A stretch of DNA of 26,241 nucleotides from Bacteroidales bacterium (GTDB taxonomy: Bacteria > Bacteroidota > Bacteroidia > Bacteroidales > P3): assembly GCA_017545365.1 (NCBI GenBank), contig JAFWOP010000027.1:1-26241 (forward strand). Reading direction: 5' to 3'. The notes beneath the pieces were generated by a model. That model did not search any database and was not told where the DNA came from. It saw only the letters and a program-made list of their open reading frames with translations. Both the position numbers and the translations under genes were made by a program. Below, in pieces: positions 1 to 7,231 of the stretch (position 1 is the stretch's first letter; each line of letters opens with the position of its first letter).

Positions 1-1
1 C

Positions 2-145
2 GCCAACGGCGGCGGCGCCAACGAGGGTGACAACACCAACACTGGCGACAATACCGACGACAATACCGACGACAACGGCGGCGGTGATGACAACGGCGGC
101 GGAGGCGGCGGTCTGCCCGGCGGTGGCGGCGGAGCAGAAGGCTAG
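2..145 (+). CDS. C-terminal tail of a Gly/Asn/Asp-rich protein (partial, 5' end outside window)
   Basis: The frame beginning at base 2 is open to a TAG at 143-145 and encodes 47 residues made almost only of Gly, Asn, Asp and Thr, ending LPGGGGGAEG. The complete protein at 22972-24000 ends in a very similar way (LPGGG repeats, then DNGAEG), so this is probably the tail of a paralogue with a helical core that lies outside the window. The core cannot be seen, so family membership is inferred from the tail only. It runs on the plus strand towards the APE operon, while its right-hand relative runs on the minus strand towards it. Confidence 0.6.
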   Translation, partial: ANGGGANEGDNTNTGDNTDDNTDDNGGGDDNGGGGGGLPGGGGGAEG

Positions 146-150
146 GCAAA

Positions 151-182
151 ATTAGAAATTAGGAATTAGGAATTAGAAATTA
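151..182. repeat. Heptanucleotide tandem repeat after a stop codon
   Basis: Four copies of ATTAGRA plus a partial fifth follow the stop codon of the left-edge gene by five bases. Because the period is 7, the TAG in each copy (at 153, 160, 167, 174) falls in all three plus-strand frames, giving stops in every frame. Confidence 0.85.
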
Positions 183-241
183 TGATTTGACCATTAGATC
201 AAAACAAGGATTCTGATGACTAATACCTGATGTACGAAGAA

Positions 242-275
242 CGAGGAAGGAGTAAGGAAAACTACTCCTTCCTCG
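242..275. terminator. Perfect 13-bp hairpin, probable bidirectional terminator
   Basis: Arms at 242-254 and 263-275 are perfect reverse complements around an 8-base loop. On the plus strand the stem is soon followed by a TTTT run (279-282), and on the minus strand by TTCTTCG. It sits between the plus-strand gene ending at 145 and the end of the minus-strand operon, where a shared terminator is expected. A competing pairing exists: 255-263 can pair with 277-285. Confidence 0.55.
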
Positions 276-420
276 AAGTTTTCCTTCCTCTGGTTTGCTG
301 TCCGTTCCATTGTTCGCCGCCCGCGTTCTGCATCTCTGTGATATGGGCTACCAGCGAATTGAGGTAGATCTCCAGATTCGTATAACCGTCGGCACCGATG
401 CCGTTCCTGTCGTTAGCGTC
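262..420 (-). pseudogene. Remnant of a pectate-lyase-like polysaccharide lyase (C-terminus only)
   Basis: Read on the minus strand, the frame between an upstream TGA (421-423) and a TAG (262-264) encodes 52 residues beginning DANDRNGIGADGYTNLEIY, followed by LNSLV. The D-x-DGYTNLE-x-YLNSLV pattern is the usual C-terminal signature of secreted Bacteroidota pectate lyases. The catalytic domain and start codon are absent; the sequence between 421 and 458 shows no continuation. It is best read as the truncated 3' end of a lost gene. The family call rests on this signature alone. Confidence 0.6.
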
Positions 421-458
421 TCATCGATTGGTCTTAGTTAGTTTGTTTGTCTGGAAAA

Positions 459-836
459 TCAGTACAGATAGAACATGCGTTCCATCATCTGCCATTTCTC
501 GTCGCTGGTTGCTCCCTCCTTGCATTGCTGGAACATGGCCATATAGTCCTCCCACTCCTGTTGGCGGGGCAGCGTTGCCAGCCGTGCCATTGCCGAGTCC
601 CAGTCGAAGTCGAGCGGTGTCTCGACAATCATCACCAGACGGGTTCCGAGGATGAACAGCTGCATGTCGAGAATGCCAACTTGCCGAATGCCGTCGCGGA
701 TTTCGGGCCACGACTCTTCCTTGCTGTGGCGGCGGCGATACTCAGCTATCAGCGCCGGATCGTCCTTCAGGTCCATTGTCTGGACATAGCGCTTTACCGC
801 CTGTCCATACTCTTTTACATGATATCCTTCTGTCAT
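459..836 (-). CDS. L-fucose/L-rhamnose mutarotase family protein
   Basis: The 125-residue product matches the RhaM/FucM-type mutarotase fold (formerly DUF718), which interconverts alpha and beta anomers of deoxyhexoses in the cytoplasm. Visible family features are YVQTMDLKDDP, the YRRRH segment with the likely catalytic His37, WPEI (43-46), the EWEDYM segment and the C-terminal MMERMFYLY. Family members are usually 104-115 residues, so the first 14 or so residues may be an extension or an upstream start. It begins 12 bases after the ligase stop and could be the last gene of the APE operon. Together with the downstream pectate-lyase remnant, its biology points to pectin (rhamnogalacturonan) use rather than pigment synthesis. 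Confidence 0.85.
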   Translation of the reverse strand: MTEGYHVKEYGQAVKRYVQTMDLKDDPALIAEYRRRHSKEESWPEIRDGIRQVGILDMQLFILGTRLVMIVETPLDFDWDSAMARLATLPRQQEWEDYMAMFQQCKEGATSDEKWQMMERMFYLY

Positions 837-848
837 ATTACTTGGGTT

Positions 849-2207
849 TTAAGTTGTTTTTTTGTCATCACCAGACGAAGTGCCGCAGGATGACGATTCA
901 TATTGCTTGCGGTCAATCTTGCCGTTGAAGGTGCGCTTCACGGCATCGGTCTGCTCGTAGAGCATGGGAATCTTGTACGGCTCGAGAAGCCCCTTCAGGT
1001 GCTGCGCGACGGCACGCTTGTCGAGGGGACAGCCAGGCTTCATGACGACCAGCAGCTTCAGGGCCTTACCCGTCAGAGGATGGTCGACGGACGTGCAGAC
1101 GCAGTCGTCGATGACAGGCATCGACAGGGCTGCAGCCTCCACCTCGGCAGGCGAAACCTTGTAGCCCCCGACGTTGACGACATCGTCGTGACGACCCTGC
1201 AGATGGAGCCGGCCGTCAGCGTCCAGCGTGCCGAGGTCGGAGGTGTAGACAACGCCGTCGCGCATGACCTCGGCCGTGCGTTCCGCGTCGCCCAGATAGC
1301 CGCTCATCAGCGTCTCGCCCTTGCAGGCGATGCGTCCGTCGTCGGTGATGAACACCTCGGAACGGCTCATGGGGCGTCCCAGACAGCCAGCCTGACACAG
1401 TCCGTCGTTGAAGTTGAAGGTGGCGACAATGCCCGTCTCGGTAGAGGCATAGGTATTGTAGAGGCGGCTGTGGGGCAGCAGTCGGCAAAGGGTTTCCATG
1501 TCGCTCTGGGCAATGGCTGCGGCACCAGTCTCGATGAAGTCTATCTTGCCGGCATAGCTGGCCAGCCGTCCGGCAGCAAACTGCAGCAGCATGCGGATGC
1601 TGGCGGGAACCAGGAAAGTCGCCATACGGGGAGCCGGCCATTCGAAGGCGGCAAAGAAACGGTCCATGTCTTTCAGACCATCGACCATGATGAGCGTGGC
1701 ACCAAGGACGGTGACGGGCCATACTTTCGACAGGCTGCCCAGGTGGCAGAGCGGTCCGCAGACGACAAAGCCCAGATCGTGGGTGAAATGCTGTCCCTCG
1801 ATGAGGTTCGCGGCATCGGCCAGAATGGCACGGTGACTGACACAGACGCCCTTCGAACGTCCGGTGGTGCCTGTGGTGTACAGGATGTCGGCTGTGCCGT
1901 CAGGAGCTTGGCAGGCCGACACCTCGTCGGACAGGCGGTTGAAGGCGGCCTGGGGCATCGTGACCTCAAGGGGTGCCACGACACAGCCCAGCAGGTGAAG
2001 GGCATAGTAGGACACCAGAAAGTCGATGTCGGACTGGGCGCGCAGGCAGACGATGCGTCCCGGCGGGCAACTGCTGCGCCACAGGTCGGCACGCTGGCAG
2101 ACCAGCTGGTGGAGCTGGTGCCAGGTCAGCTGCTGACTGCCGCAGACCACGGCGGTCTTCTCAGGATAGCGCGCGGCATTCCGGACCAGATAGTCTTCGA
2201 GCATCAT
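849..2207 (-). CDS. AMP-forming acyl ligase (ApeH-like starter-unit activation)
   Basis: A 452-residue ANL-superfamily adenylating enzyme. It shows the phosphate-binding loop YTTGTTGRSKG (110-120), YASTE (253-257), GRP (278-280), a YTSDLG segment with the ribose-binding Asp324, the hinge GRHDDVVNVGGYKVSP (338-353) and the C-terminal NGKIDRK with catalytic Lys430. All core motifs are intact. In APE pathways this enzyme activates the aryl acid starter (4-hydroxybenzoate or cinnamate type) and loads it on an ACP or CoA; the substrate here is inferred. The start overlaps the stop of the upstream ACP (ATG inside ATGATG), which supports a ligase-ACP pair. At 452 residues it is shorter than typical CoA ligases, as is common for cluster-dedicated ones. 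Confidence 0.85.
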   Translation of the reverse strand: MMLEDYLVRNAARYPEKTAVVCGSQQLTWHQLHQLVCQRADLWRSSCPPGRIVCLRAQSDIDFLVSYYALHLLGCVVAPLEVTMPQAAFNRLSDEVSACQAPDGTADILYTTGTTGRSKGVCVSHRAILADAANLIEGQHFTHDLGFVVCGPLCHLGSLSKVWPVTVLGATLIMVDGLKDMDRFFAAFEWPAPRMATFLVPASIRMLLQFAAGRLASYAGKIDFIETGAAAIAQSDMETLCRLLPHSRLYNTYASTETGIVATFNFNDGLCQAGCLGRPMSRSEVFITDDGRIACKGETLMSGYLGDAERTAEVMRDGVVYTSDLGTLDADGRLHLQGRHDDVVNVGGYKVSPAEVEAAALSMPVIDDCVCTSVDHPLTGKALKLLVVMKPGCPLDKRAVAQHLKGLLEPYKIPMLYEQTDAVKRTFNGKIDRKQYESSSCGTSSGDDKKTT

Positions 2208-2434
2208 AGGGCCTTCTCGTCGAGTTTGCGTTGTACTAAAGCTACCAGACTGTCGAGCGTCTTGAAATTCCTGGGCGTGGCATCTGCGGCGTCCAGTCGG
2301 ATGTCATACGCGTCGGACAGCATCATCAGGATCGTGGTGACGCCGAGTGAGTCGAGCTCGCTGAACAGGAAATCGGCATCGAAGTCGACCAGCGGCAAGG
2401 CATCTTCCAACATGTTTCTAATTTTCTCTTTCAT
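2204..2434 (-). CDS. Acyl carrier protein (third ACP, paired with the ligase)
   Basis: A 76-residue acidic helical protein with the phosphopantetheine site Ser29 in the context ELDSLG, fitting the D-S-L core of carrier proteins. It differs clearly from the other two ACPs of the cluster, which have G-x-DS-x-D sites. It is translationally coupled to the AMP-ligase gene and starts 8 bases after the exporter stop. The likely role is to carry the activated aryl starter or a hand-over intermediate, but this is inferred from position. Confidence 0.85.
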   Translation of the reverse strand: MKEKIRNMLEDALPLVDFDADFLFSELDSLGVTTILMMLSDAYDIRLDAADATPRNFKTLDSLVALVQRKLDEKAL

Positions 2435-2442
2435 ATCCTTTG

Positions 2443-5229
2443 CTATTTAGAGGTAAGAGGTTCGAGGTAAGAGATGTTCGGCGCCACGTCGGCAGCAGCA
2501 TGGCGAGCCACGGGGAGGCGATCAGGACAAGCCATAGTGACGGTCAGCGACATGTCAGGATGCTGCAGGGCCACGAGCAGGGCTGTCTCGCCCCAGCCGT
2601 CATCGACGATGTGGGACGCGGCAGGCAGCGGATGGCCCTCGCGGCGCAGACGGCGCAGGGTCTTGTTGACGTCGGCAGCTATGCCGGCTCCCCGGTAGCG
2701 GTAGCGGTCGGCCACCAGCCGGAAGGGGTCGTCGGAGGCACCGAAGAACAATCGCCGCAGCGTCAGGGGTTGGCGTCGCCAGCCCTTGCCATCGCATACC
2801 AGCCAGCGGAAGACGAGCGGCGGCAGCAGGCAGGCCATCAGCACGACCGACGACATGCCCACGATGGTGATGACCGCCAGGGAGTGCAAGGCCGGATGGC
2901 GGGCGAAGACGAGTGCCCCGATGCCGATGAACATGATTGCAGCCGAGAGCATGATGCTGCGCTTGTAGGATGCCAGCATGGTGCGCCGCCAGGCATATTC
3001 GTACTGGCAGCCCTCGGTCATGAAGATGGTATAGTCGTCGCCCTGTCCGAAGATGAAGGTGGCCAAGATGACGTTGACGACATTGAACTGGATGCCACAC
3101 AGGGCCATGAGTCCCAGAATCCACACCCAGCTGACAGCCATGGGCAGGAAGGAAAGCACGGCCAGCTCGATGCAGCCCAGCGAGGCCCACAGGAAGAAGA
3201 AGACGATGAGCGCACAGGCCCAGCCGATGTAGTTGAAGTCGTCGGAAAGCCGCGAGGCAATGGACGAATTCATGCCTGCCACGTCGAAGACGTAGTCGCC
3301 GGTCTGGCTGTTGTCTATTGCGGACGCTATGCGTTCATCATCGCATTCGGAGGTATGGAGCATGCTGACGACGCTATAGGAGCGCGCCGTGCTGTCGATG
3401 GCCAGATTCATGGGGAACGCCGCAGTAGCAAGGGGCAGAAATACGCTGGGGTCGCAGGGTTGGAAAGGCGTTTCGACGAGTTCCTGGAAACGGTCGAAGG
3501 CTCCGGGGGCGAAACCTGCTGCTATGGCCGACTGGCTGACATCGGTTGTCAGCTGACGGGCGTGACGCTGTACGAAGTCGTGCCAGCGCGCCAGCCGCTG
3601 CTGCTGTTCACGACGCGAACAGAGGAACTGCTGACAGCCCTGAATGTCATCGACACAACCTTGACGGCGCAGCTCTTCCAGTCGCGGCATCAAGGTGCTG
3701 TTCTTGCTGAGGGCACCGTCCAGCGTACTGTCGGCAGCGACCGCATAGAACGTGGACGACGATGCCGGGGACGACGGAGCAAGCGATGCCAGCAGCGCCA
3801 GGTCGGCACGCTGACGGTCGGTCATGTAGTTGATATGGGCAAGATTAGTGTCGAAGGTCGTCTGGCTGCTGAAAAAGCCCAGCACAAGCGTGACGCCAGC
3901 GACAAGCCACACGACGGAGCGTCGGCTGTAGGACGGCGTATCGGCAAGGGGTGATGACGGACTGTCAGACGGGTTGTCCCTGCCGTGCGCCACCAAGTGG
4001 GGCAAGAAAAGTAGGACGAAGAGGATGGTACCCACAAGCAGCAGGCAGCTGAAGAGTCCCAGATGGCGCAAAGCGACCGACCTCAGGGGTACCAAGGCCA
4101 TGAAGGCACCGACGGTGGTGATATTGCCCACCAACAGCGGAGCGACAATCTGGCTGAGTGCCGTACGGACGTCAGGCGTGTGGCGCAGGTGGGCTATGAG
4201 GTGCAGCGGATAGTTGACGGCAATGCCCAGGATAACGGACGAAATGCCGATGACAATCATCGACACATGCTGTCCGGCCAGCGACATGCCAGCCATAGCG
4301 AAGAGCCAGCCCCACCCTATCGACACGACGACGAGCAGCATGTTGCGGAAACTGCGGAACGCGGCATAGAGCAGCGCCACTATCAACACGAGGGCGAGCG
4401 ACACAGCCAACAGACTGTCGGACTTGATCTGCCGGGCGTTGCCGACGGCTATGACAGGACTGCCCGTCAGACGAATACTTACGTGGGGGTTGGCTGCCGC
4501 TGTCTCGCGGGCACAATCGTCAAGCAAAGCCACAAGGGCTGCATTGTGCTCTGTCTCGCTGCCGCCATAGGACGACGACAGCATGACGACGGCGGTCTGC
4601 ATGTCGGGGGTGAAGATGTAGCCGTTATAATTTTCGAAGTGCAGCGCCGAACCCTGTTGCTGCAGTCTGGTCAGCACGGGTGTGAACAGCTGCAGCGGGT
4701 CGCGGCTGACGCTCTGAGCCAGCAGTCCGGCACCGGGGAACATGAGCAGCTGCTTGTCGGCAGCCAGCTGCGACGGTATGTATTCGTCGACGGCCATCAG
4801 ACTGTCCATGCGTGCATAGTCGGCAGCGGTCAGGAAATAGGGCATGTGGCTGTAGACGAAGTCGGACAGCTGCGCCATGCGGTCCATGTCGACCTGACTG
4901 ACCAGCGTTCCTGCCAGGTGCGTGGTGTCGCGCCGGTCGAGGGTGCTGACGAAATGGTCGACGGCCAGGCAGATGCTGTCGGCATCGGCCTCAGCATCCT
5001 TGTCACCGGTGAAGAGCACGAAGACGCGGTCGGCCCCGCCAATGTGCTGCCAGACCTTCATGGCGCGCTGGTACTTGCTGTCGAGGGGAAGGAAGTCGGA
5101 GATGTCCTCGCTGAAGTCCTGACGGGTGAGCAGCAGCGCAAAGACCATCGCCAGCAGCAGCGCCGCCAGCACAGTAAGCCTGCGGTGCCGTACCGTCCAG
5201 TCGTATGTCAGCAGTATCCACTTCACCAT
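2443..5229 (-). CDS. MMPL/RND-type lipid exporter with a truncated methyltransferase-like tail
   Basis: The 928-residue protein has the MMPL layout: one N-terminal helix (about 18-36), a periplasmic domain, a block of five or six helices (about 265-430), a second periplasmic domain, and a second helix block (about 660-810) containing FGQGDDYTIFM. This matches the exporter found in APE clusters (ApeM-like), which moves the lipid-linked product out of the inner membrane. The last 118 residues are not transporter-like. They contain DRYRYRG, an arginine-rich helix and IVDDGWGETALLVALQHPD, which resembles the start and motif I of a class I SAM methyltransferase, and then stop. Bacteroides homologues can be annotated as transporter/acyltransferase/methyltransferase fusions, so this looks like a shortened relative. 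The final codons lie in a direct repeat (2450-2473). Confidence 0.9.
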   Translation of the reverse strand: MVKWILLTYDWTVRHRRLTVLAALLLAMVFALLLTRQDFSEDISDFLPLDSKYQRAMKVWQHIGGADRVFVLFTGDKDAEADADSICLAVDHFVSTLDRRDTTHLAGTLVSQVDMDRMAQLSDFVYSHMPYFLTAADYARMDSLMAVDEYIPSQLAADKQLLMFPGAGLLAQSVSRDPLQLFTPVLTRLQQQGSALHFENYNGYIFTPDMQTAVVMLSSSYGGSETEHNAALVALLDDCARETAAANPHVSIRLTGSPVIAVGNARQIKSDSLLAVSLALVLIVALLYAAFRSFRNMLLVVVSIGWGWLFAMAGMSLAGQHVSMIVIGISSVILGIAVNYPLHLIAHLRHTPDVRTALSQIVAPLLVGNITTVGAFMALVPLRSVALRHLGLFSCLLLVGTILFVLLFLPHLVAHGRDNPSDSPSSPLADTPSYSRRSVVWLVAGVTLVLGFFSSQTTFDTNLAHINYMTDRQRADLALLASLAPSSPASSSTFYAVAADSTLDGALSKNSTLMPRLEELRRQGCVDDIQGCQQFLCSRREQQQRLARWHDFVQRHARQLTTDVSQSAIAAGFAPGAFDRFQELVETPFQPCDPSVFLPLATAAFPMNLAIDSTARSYSVVSMLHTSECDDERIASAIDNSQTGDYVFDVAGMNSSIASRLSDDFNYIGWACALIVFFFLWASLGCIELAVLSFLPMAVSWVWILGLMALCGIQFNVVNVILATFIFGQGDDYTIFMTEGCQYEYAWRRTMLASYKRSIMLSAAIMFIGIGALVFARHPALHSLAVITIVGMSSVVLMACLLPPLVFRWLVCDGKGWRRQPLTLRRLFFGASDDPFRLVADRYRYRGAGIAADVNKTLRRLRREGHPLPAASHIVDDGWGETALLVALQHPDMSLTVTMACPDRLPVARHAAADVAPNISYLEPLTSK
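2450..2473. repeat. Short direct repeat at the exporter 3' end
   Basis: GAGGTAAGAG occurs at 2450-2459 and 2464-2473 and supplies the last codons before the exporter stop (2443-2445). This is a low-complexity gene-end repeat placed exactly where the methyltransferase-like tail breaks off. Confidence 0.7.
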
Positions 5230-5258
5230 CGCATCACGTCCTCCTCTTTTGCCGTCAT

Positions 5259-6389
5259 CTATTTCCTGCTGTCTATGGGATGAGCATAGATGCCCATGAA
5301 AATCTCCTTCAGCCGCTCGGTGTCACAGGTGTCGTAACGGTCGAGTTTGGACAGTCGTGCAACGAAAGCAGCATATTGTGCATCGGTATACATAGACTTG
5401 TATTTGGTGTTGCCATAGAGCAGGTCGTGGGCCACGTAGTTGTTGGGATAGAGCCGGTAGGCGCTGTTGATGCGCTGGTCGATAAGCCCGGCCACCGAAC
5501 GGTGGTACTCGTTGTTGGTCTGATGCTCGAAGGCTGTCAGCTCAGCGAGCGACAGGGGGCGGCACAGTTCGAAATGCACATGGCCTTTGGGCTGCATAAT
5601 GCCCGTCAGGATGCTGTTCAGGTCCTCGCCGGGCTTCTTGGTATAGCGCGTGTACTGCGACTCGTAGAGTTCGAGGGTCTTCAGCACATCACAGGGTTCC
5701 CACTCGTACGACACGGCGACAGGTACGATGTGCAGGTCGGCCAGCGCCTTGATCTTGTCCTTGGGCTCGCTCATAGAGAACATCTTGACAATGCCCTGGT
5801 CGGTGGCGTCGCGCCCGTCCTTGGTACGGCCGTTGCGCTGGGCAATCCACACGGACTGGTGTTTCTGACAGATGGTGTAGCGGATGTACTCCGACAGGTG
5901 GGACGACACCCGGTAGAAGTCCTTGATGTCGCCTCCGGGACGCTCGACGCGGAACATCTTGTTGCACTTGCCTACGTCGACCACCACAGGGTGCGTCATG
6001 AGATTGGCGCCGAAGGTAATCTCGGTAGTATCGAAGCCGCTGATGACCAGGAAGTACTGCAGCAGACTGGCATCGAGCATGATGTCGCGATGGTTGGAGA
6101 CGTAGAGGTAGTTCTCCGTGGGGCTCAGCCGTTCCAGTCCGGAACAAGTAAAATCCGTCATGCTGCGCTTGATGACCTGCTCGTTGACCTTGCTCATCGT
6201 GTCGTGCTGGAACTCGCGGACGGTGGTAAACGACTTGATGCGCTGACGGACGGCCTCGATGGGGTCGCCAGGATAGACAAACGAAGCCAGCAGGGGGAAC
6301 ACGTCGCTGTCGGCAATGCGTTGCAAGGCAGCAGGAACCTCGTCGCCTTCATAGGGACGAATGTCGTCGAATCTGGGGTCTGTATTCAT
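5259..6389 (-). CDS. 1-acyl-glycerol-3-phosphate-type acyltransferase
   Basis: A 376-residue member of the phospholipid/glycerol acyltransferase superfamily. The active-site block is YVSNHRDIMLD, with His100 and acidic residues at 102 and 106, followed by the region around ITFGANL and NKMFRVERPGG. It is the large Bacteroidota type (about 380 residues) without obvious membrane helices. In this operon it probably transfers an acyl chain, either the polyene or a fatty acid, to a lipid acceptor. Its ATG overlaps the hydrolase stop (TAATG), and the exporter starts 29 bases downstream. General phospholipid synthesis remains possible, since related genes occur outside such clusters. Confidence 0.8.
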   Translation of the reverse strand: MNTDPRFDDIRPYEGDEVPAALQRIADSDVFPLLASFVYPGDPIEAVRQRIKSFTTVREFQHDTMSKVNEQVIKRSMTDFTCSGLERLSPTENYLYVSNHRDIMLDASLLQYFLVISGFDTTEITFGANLMTHPVVVDVGKCNKMFRVERPGGDIKDFYRVSSHLSEYIRYTICQKHQSVWIAQRNGRTKDGRDATDQGIVKMFSMSEPKDKIKALADLHIVPVAVSYEWEPCDVLKTLELYESQYTRYTKKPGEDLNSILTGIMQPKGHVHFELCRPLSLAELTAFEHQTNNEYHRSVAGLIDQRINSAYRLYPNNYVAHDLLYGNTKYKSMYTDAQYAAFVARLSKLDRYDTCDTERLKEIFMGIYAHPIDSRK

Positions 6390-7231
6390 TATTCAAACAA
6401 GTCTTTTAGCCATTTCAGAAACTCGTCCTTCCATTGGCGGCACTCTGGGGTACCTTTCGTCGAACTGGCACCAAAGCCGTGGCCGCCCGTCTGGTAGAAC
6501 AGATAGCGGTGGGAAACGTTGTTGGCCGTCAGCGCGGAGTCGAGCAGCAGGGAGTTGTGGTAGTCCACTACGGGGTCGTCCTTGCAGTTGACCAGGAATA
6601 CCGGCGGACAGTCGGCAGGGACATGACGTTCGAGCGACAGCAGGTCGCGCAACTCGCGGTTGCCCGTCCTCGAGTCGCCCAGCAGTCCGCGGCGCGAGCG
6701 CTTGTGGACGCAGGGTGCCGACATGGTAACAACGGGATAGATAGAGGCAACGAAGCAGGGACGGTCGGCCACGTCGAAGAGTTCGGCTCCCGACATGACC
6801 AGGTGTCCGCCTGCCGAGAATCCCATGGCTCCAACCTTGGTACTGTCGATGCCATATTCAGCGGCATGTTGCCGCACATAGCGCAAAGCCTGTCGCAAGT
6901 CGTCCTGCGGGTCAGGATAGCGATTGCCACGGAACAGCAACCGGAAGTGGGTGACGAAGGCAGGAACGTAGGCCGTGCGGTAGTCGAGCACGAAAGCAGT
7001 GATGCCAGCCTCGCTGAGCCAATGCCCCACGTCAGGCCCTTCGCCATGCGTGTCGTGCCAGAAATAACTGCCGCCAGGGCATACCACAACGGCGACATTG
7101 CCCTTGCCAGGGGCTACGTAGGGGGTCATCTTCACCCGGTGTCTGGTGTCAGTCCCCTCCCAGATGTTCACCTGGGCCAGGGTGCCCAGCGTGACAGTCA
7201 GCAACATCAGGATAGTTATGATTCTTTGCAT
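6389..7231 (-). CDS. Secreted alpha/beta-hydrolase (esterase/acetylesterase type)
   Basis: The 280-residue protein begins with a typical signal peptide (MQRIITILMLLTVTLGTLAQ, cleavage expected after about residue 20), so it acts in the periplasm or outside. The hydrolase fold shows the oxyanion segment CPGGSYF (51-57), nucleophile Ser139 in GFSAGG, a likely acid Asp219 in KDDPVVD and His250 in GGHGFG. This is the BD-FAE/acetylesterase-like group, often acting on sugar esters. It overlaps the FAD oxidoreductase gene by 16 bases and the acyltransferase by one, so it belongs to the operon. A role in remodelling the polyene ester or its glycan is inferred; it could also be a captured carbohydrate esterase. 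Confidence 0.8.
   Translation of the reverse strand: MQRIITILMLLTVTLGTLAQVNIWEGTDTRHRVKMTPYVAPGKGNVAVVVCPGGSYFWHDTHGEGPDVGHWLSEAGITAFVLDYRTAYVPAFVTHFRLLFRGNRYPDPQDDLRQALRYVRQHAAEYGIDSTKVGAMGFSAGGHLVMSGAELFDVADRPCFVASIYPVVTMSAPCVHKRSRRGLLGDSRTGNRELRDLLSLERHVPADCPPVFLVNCKDDPVVDYHNSLLLDSALTANNVSHRYLFYQTGGHGFGASSTKGTPECRQWKDEFLKWLKDLFE

Noticed and set aside
903..2450. Long plus-strand open frame opposite the ligase and ACP
   Set aside because: It is antisense to two genes with intact motifs, has low-complexity composition and matches no family I recognise. Long shadow frames are expected in this high-GC sequence.
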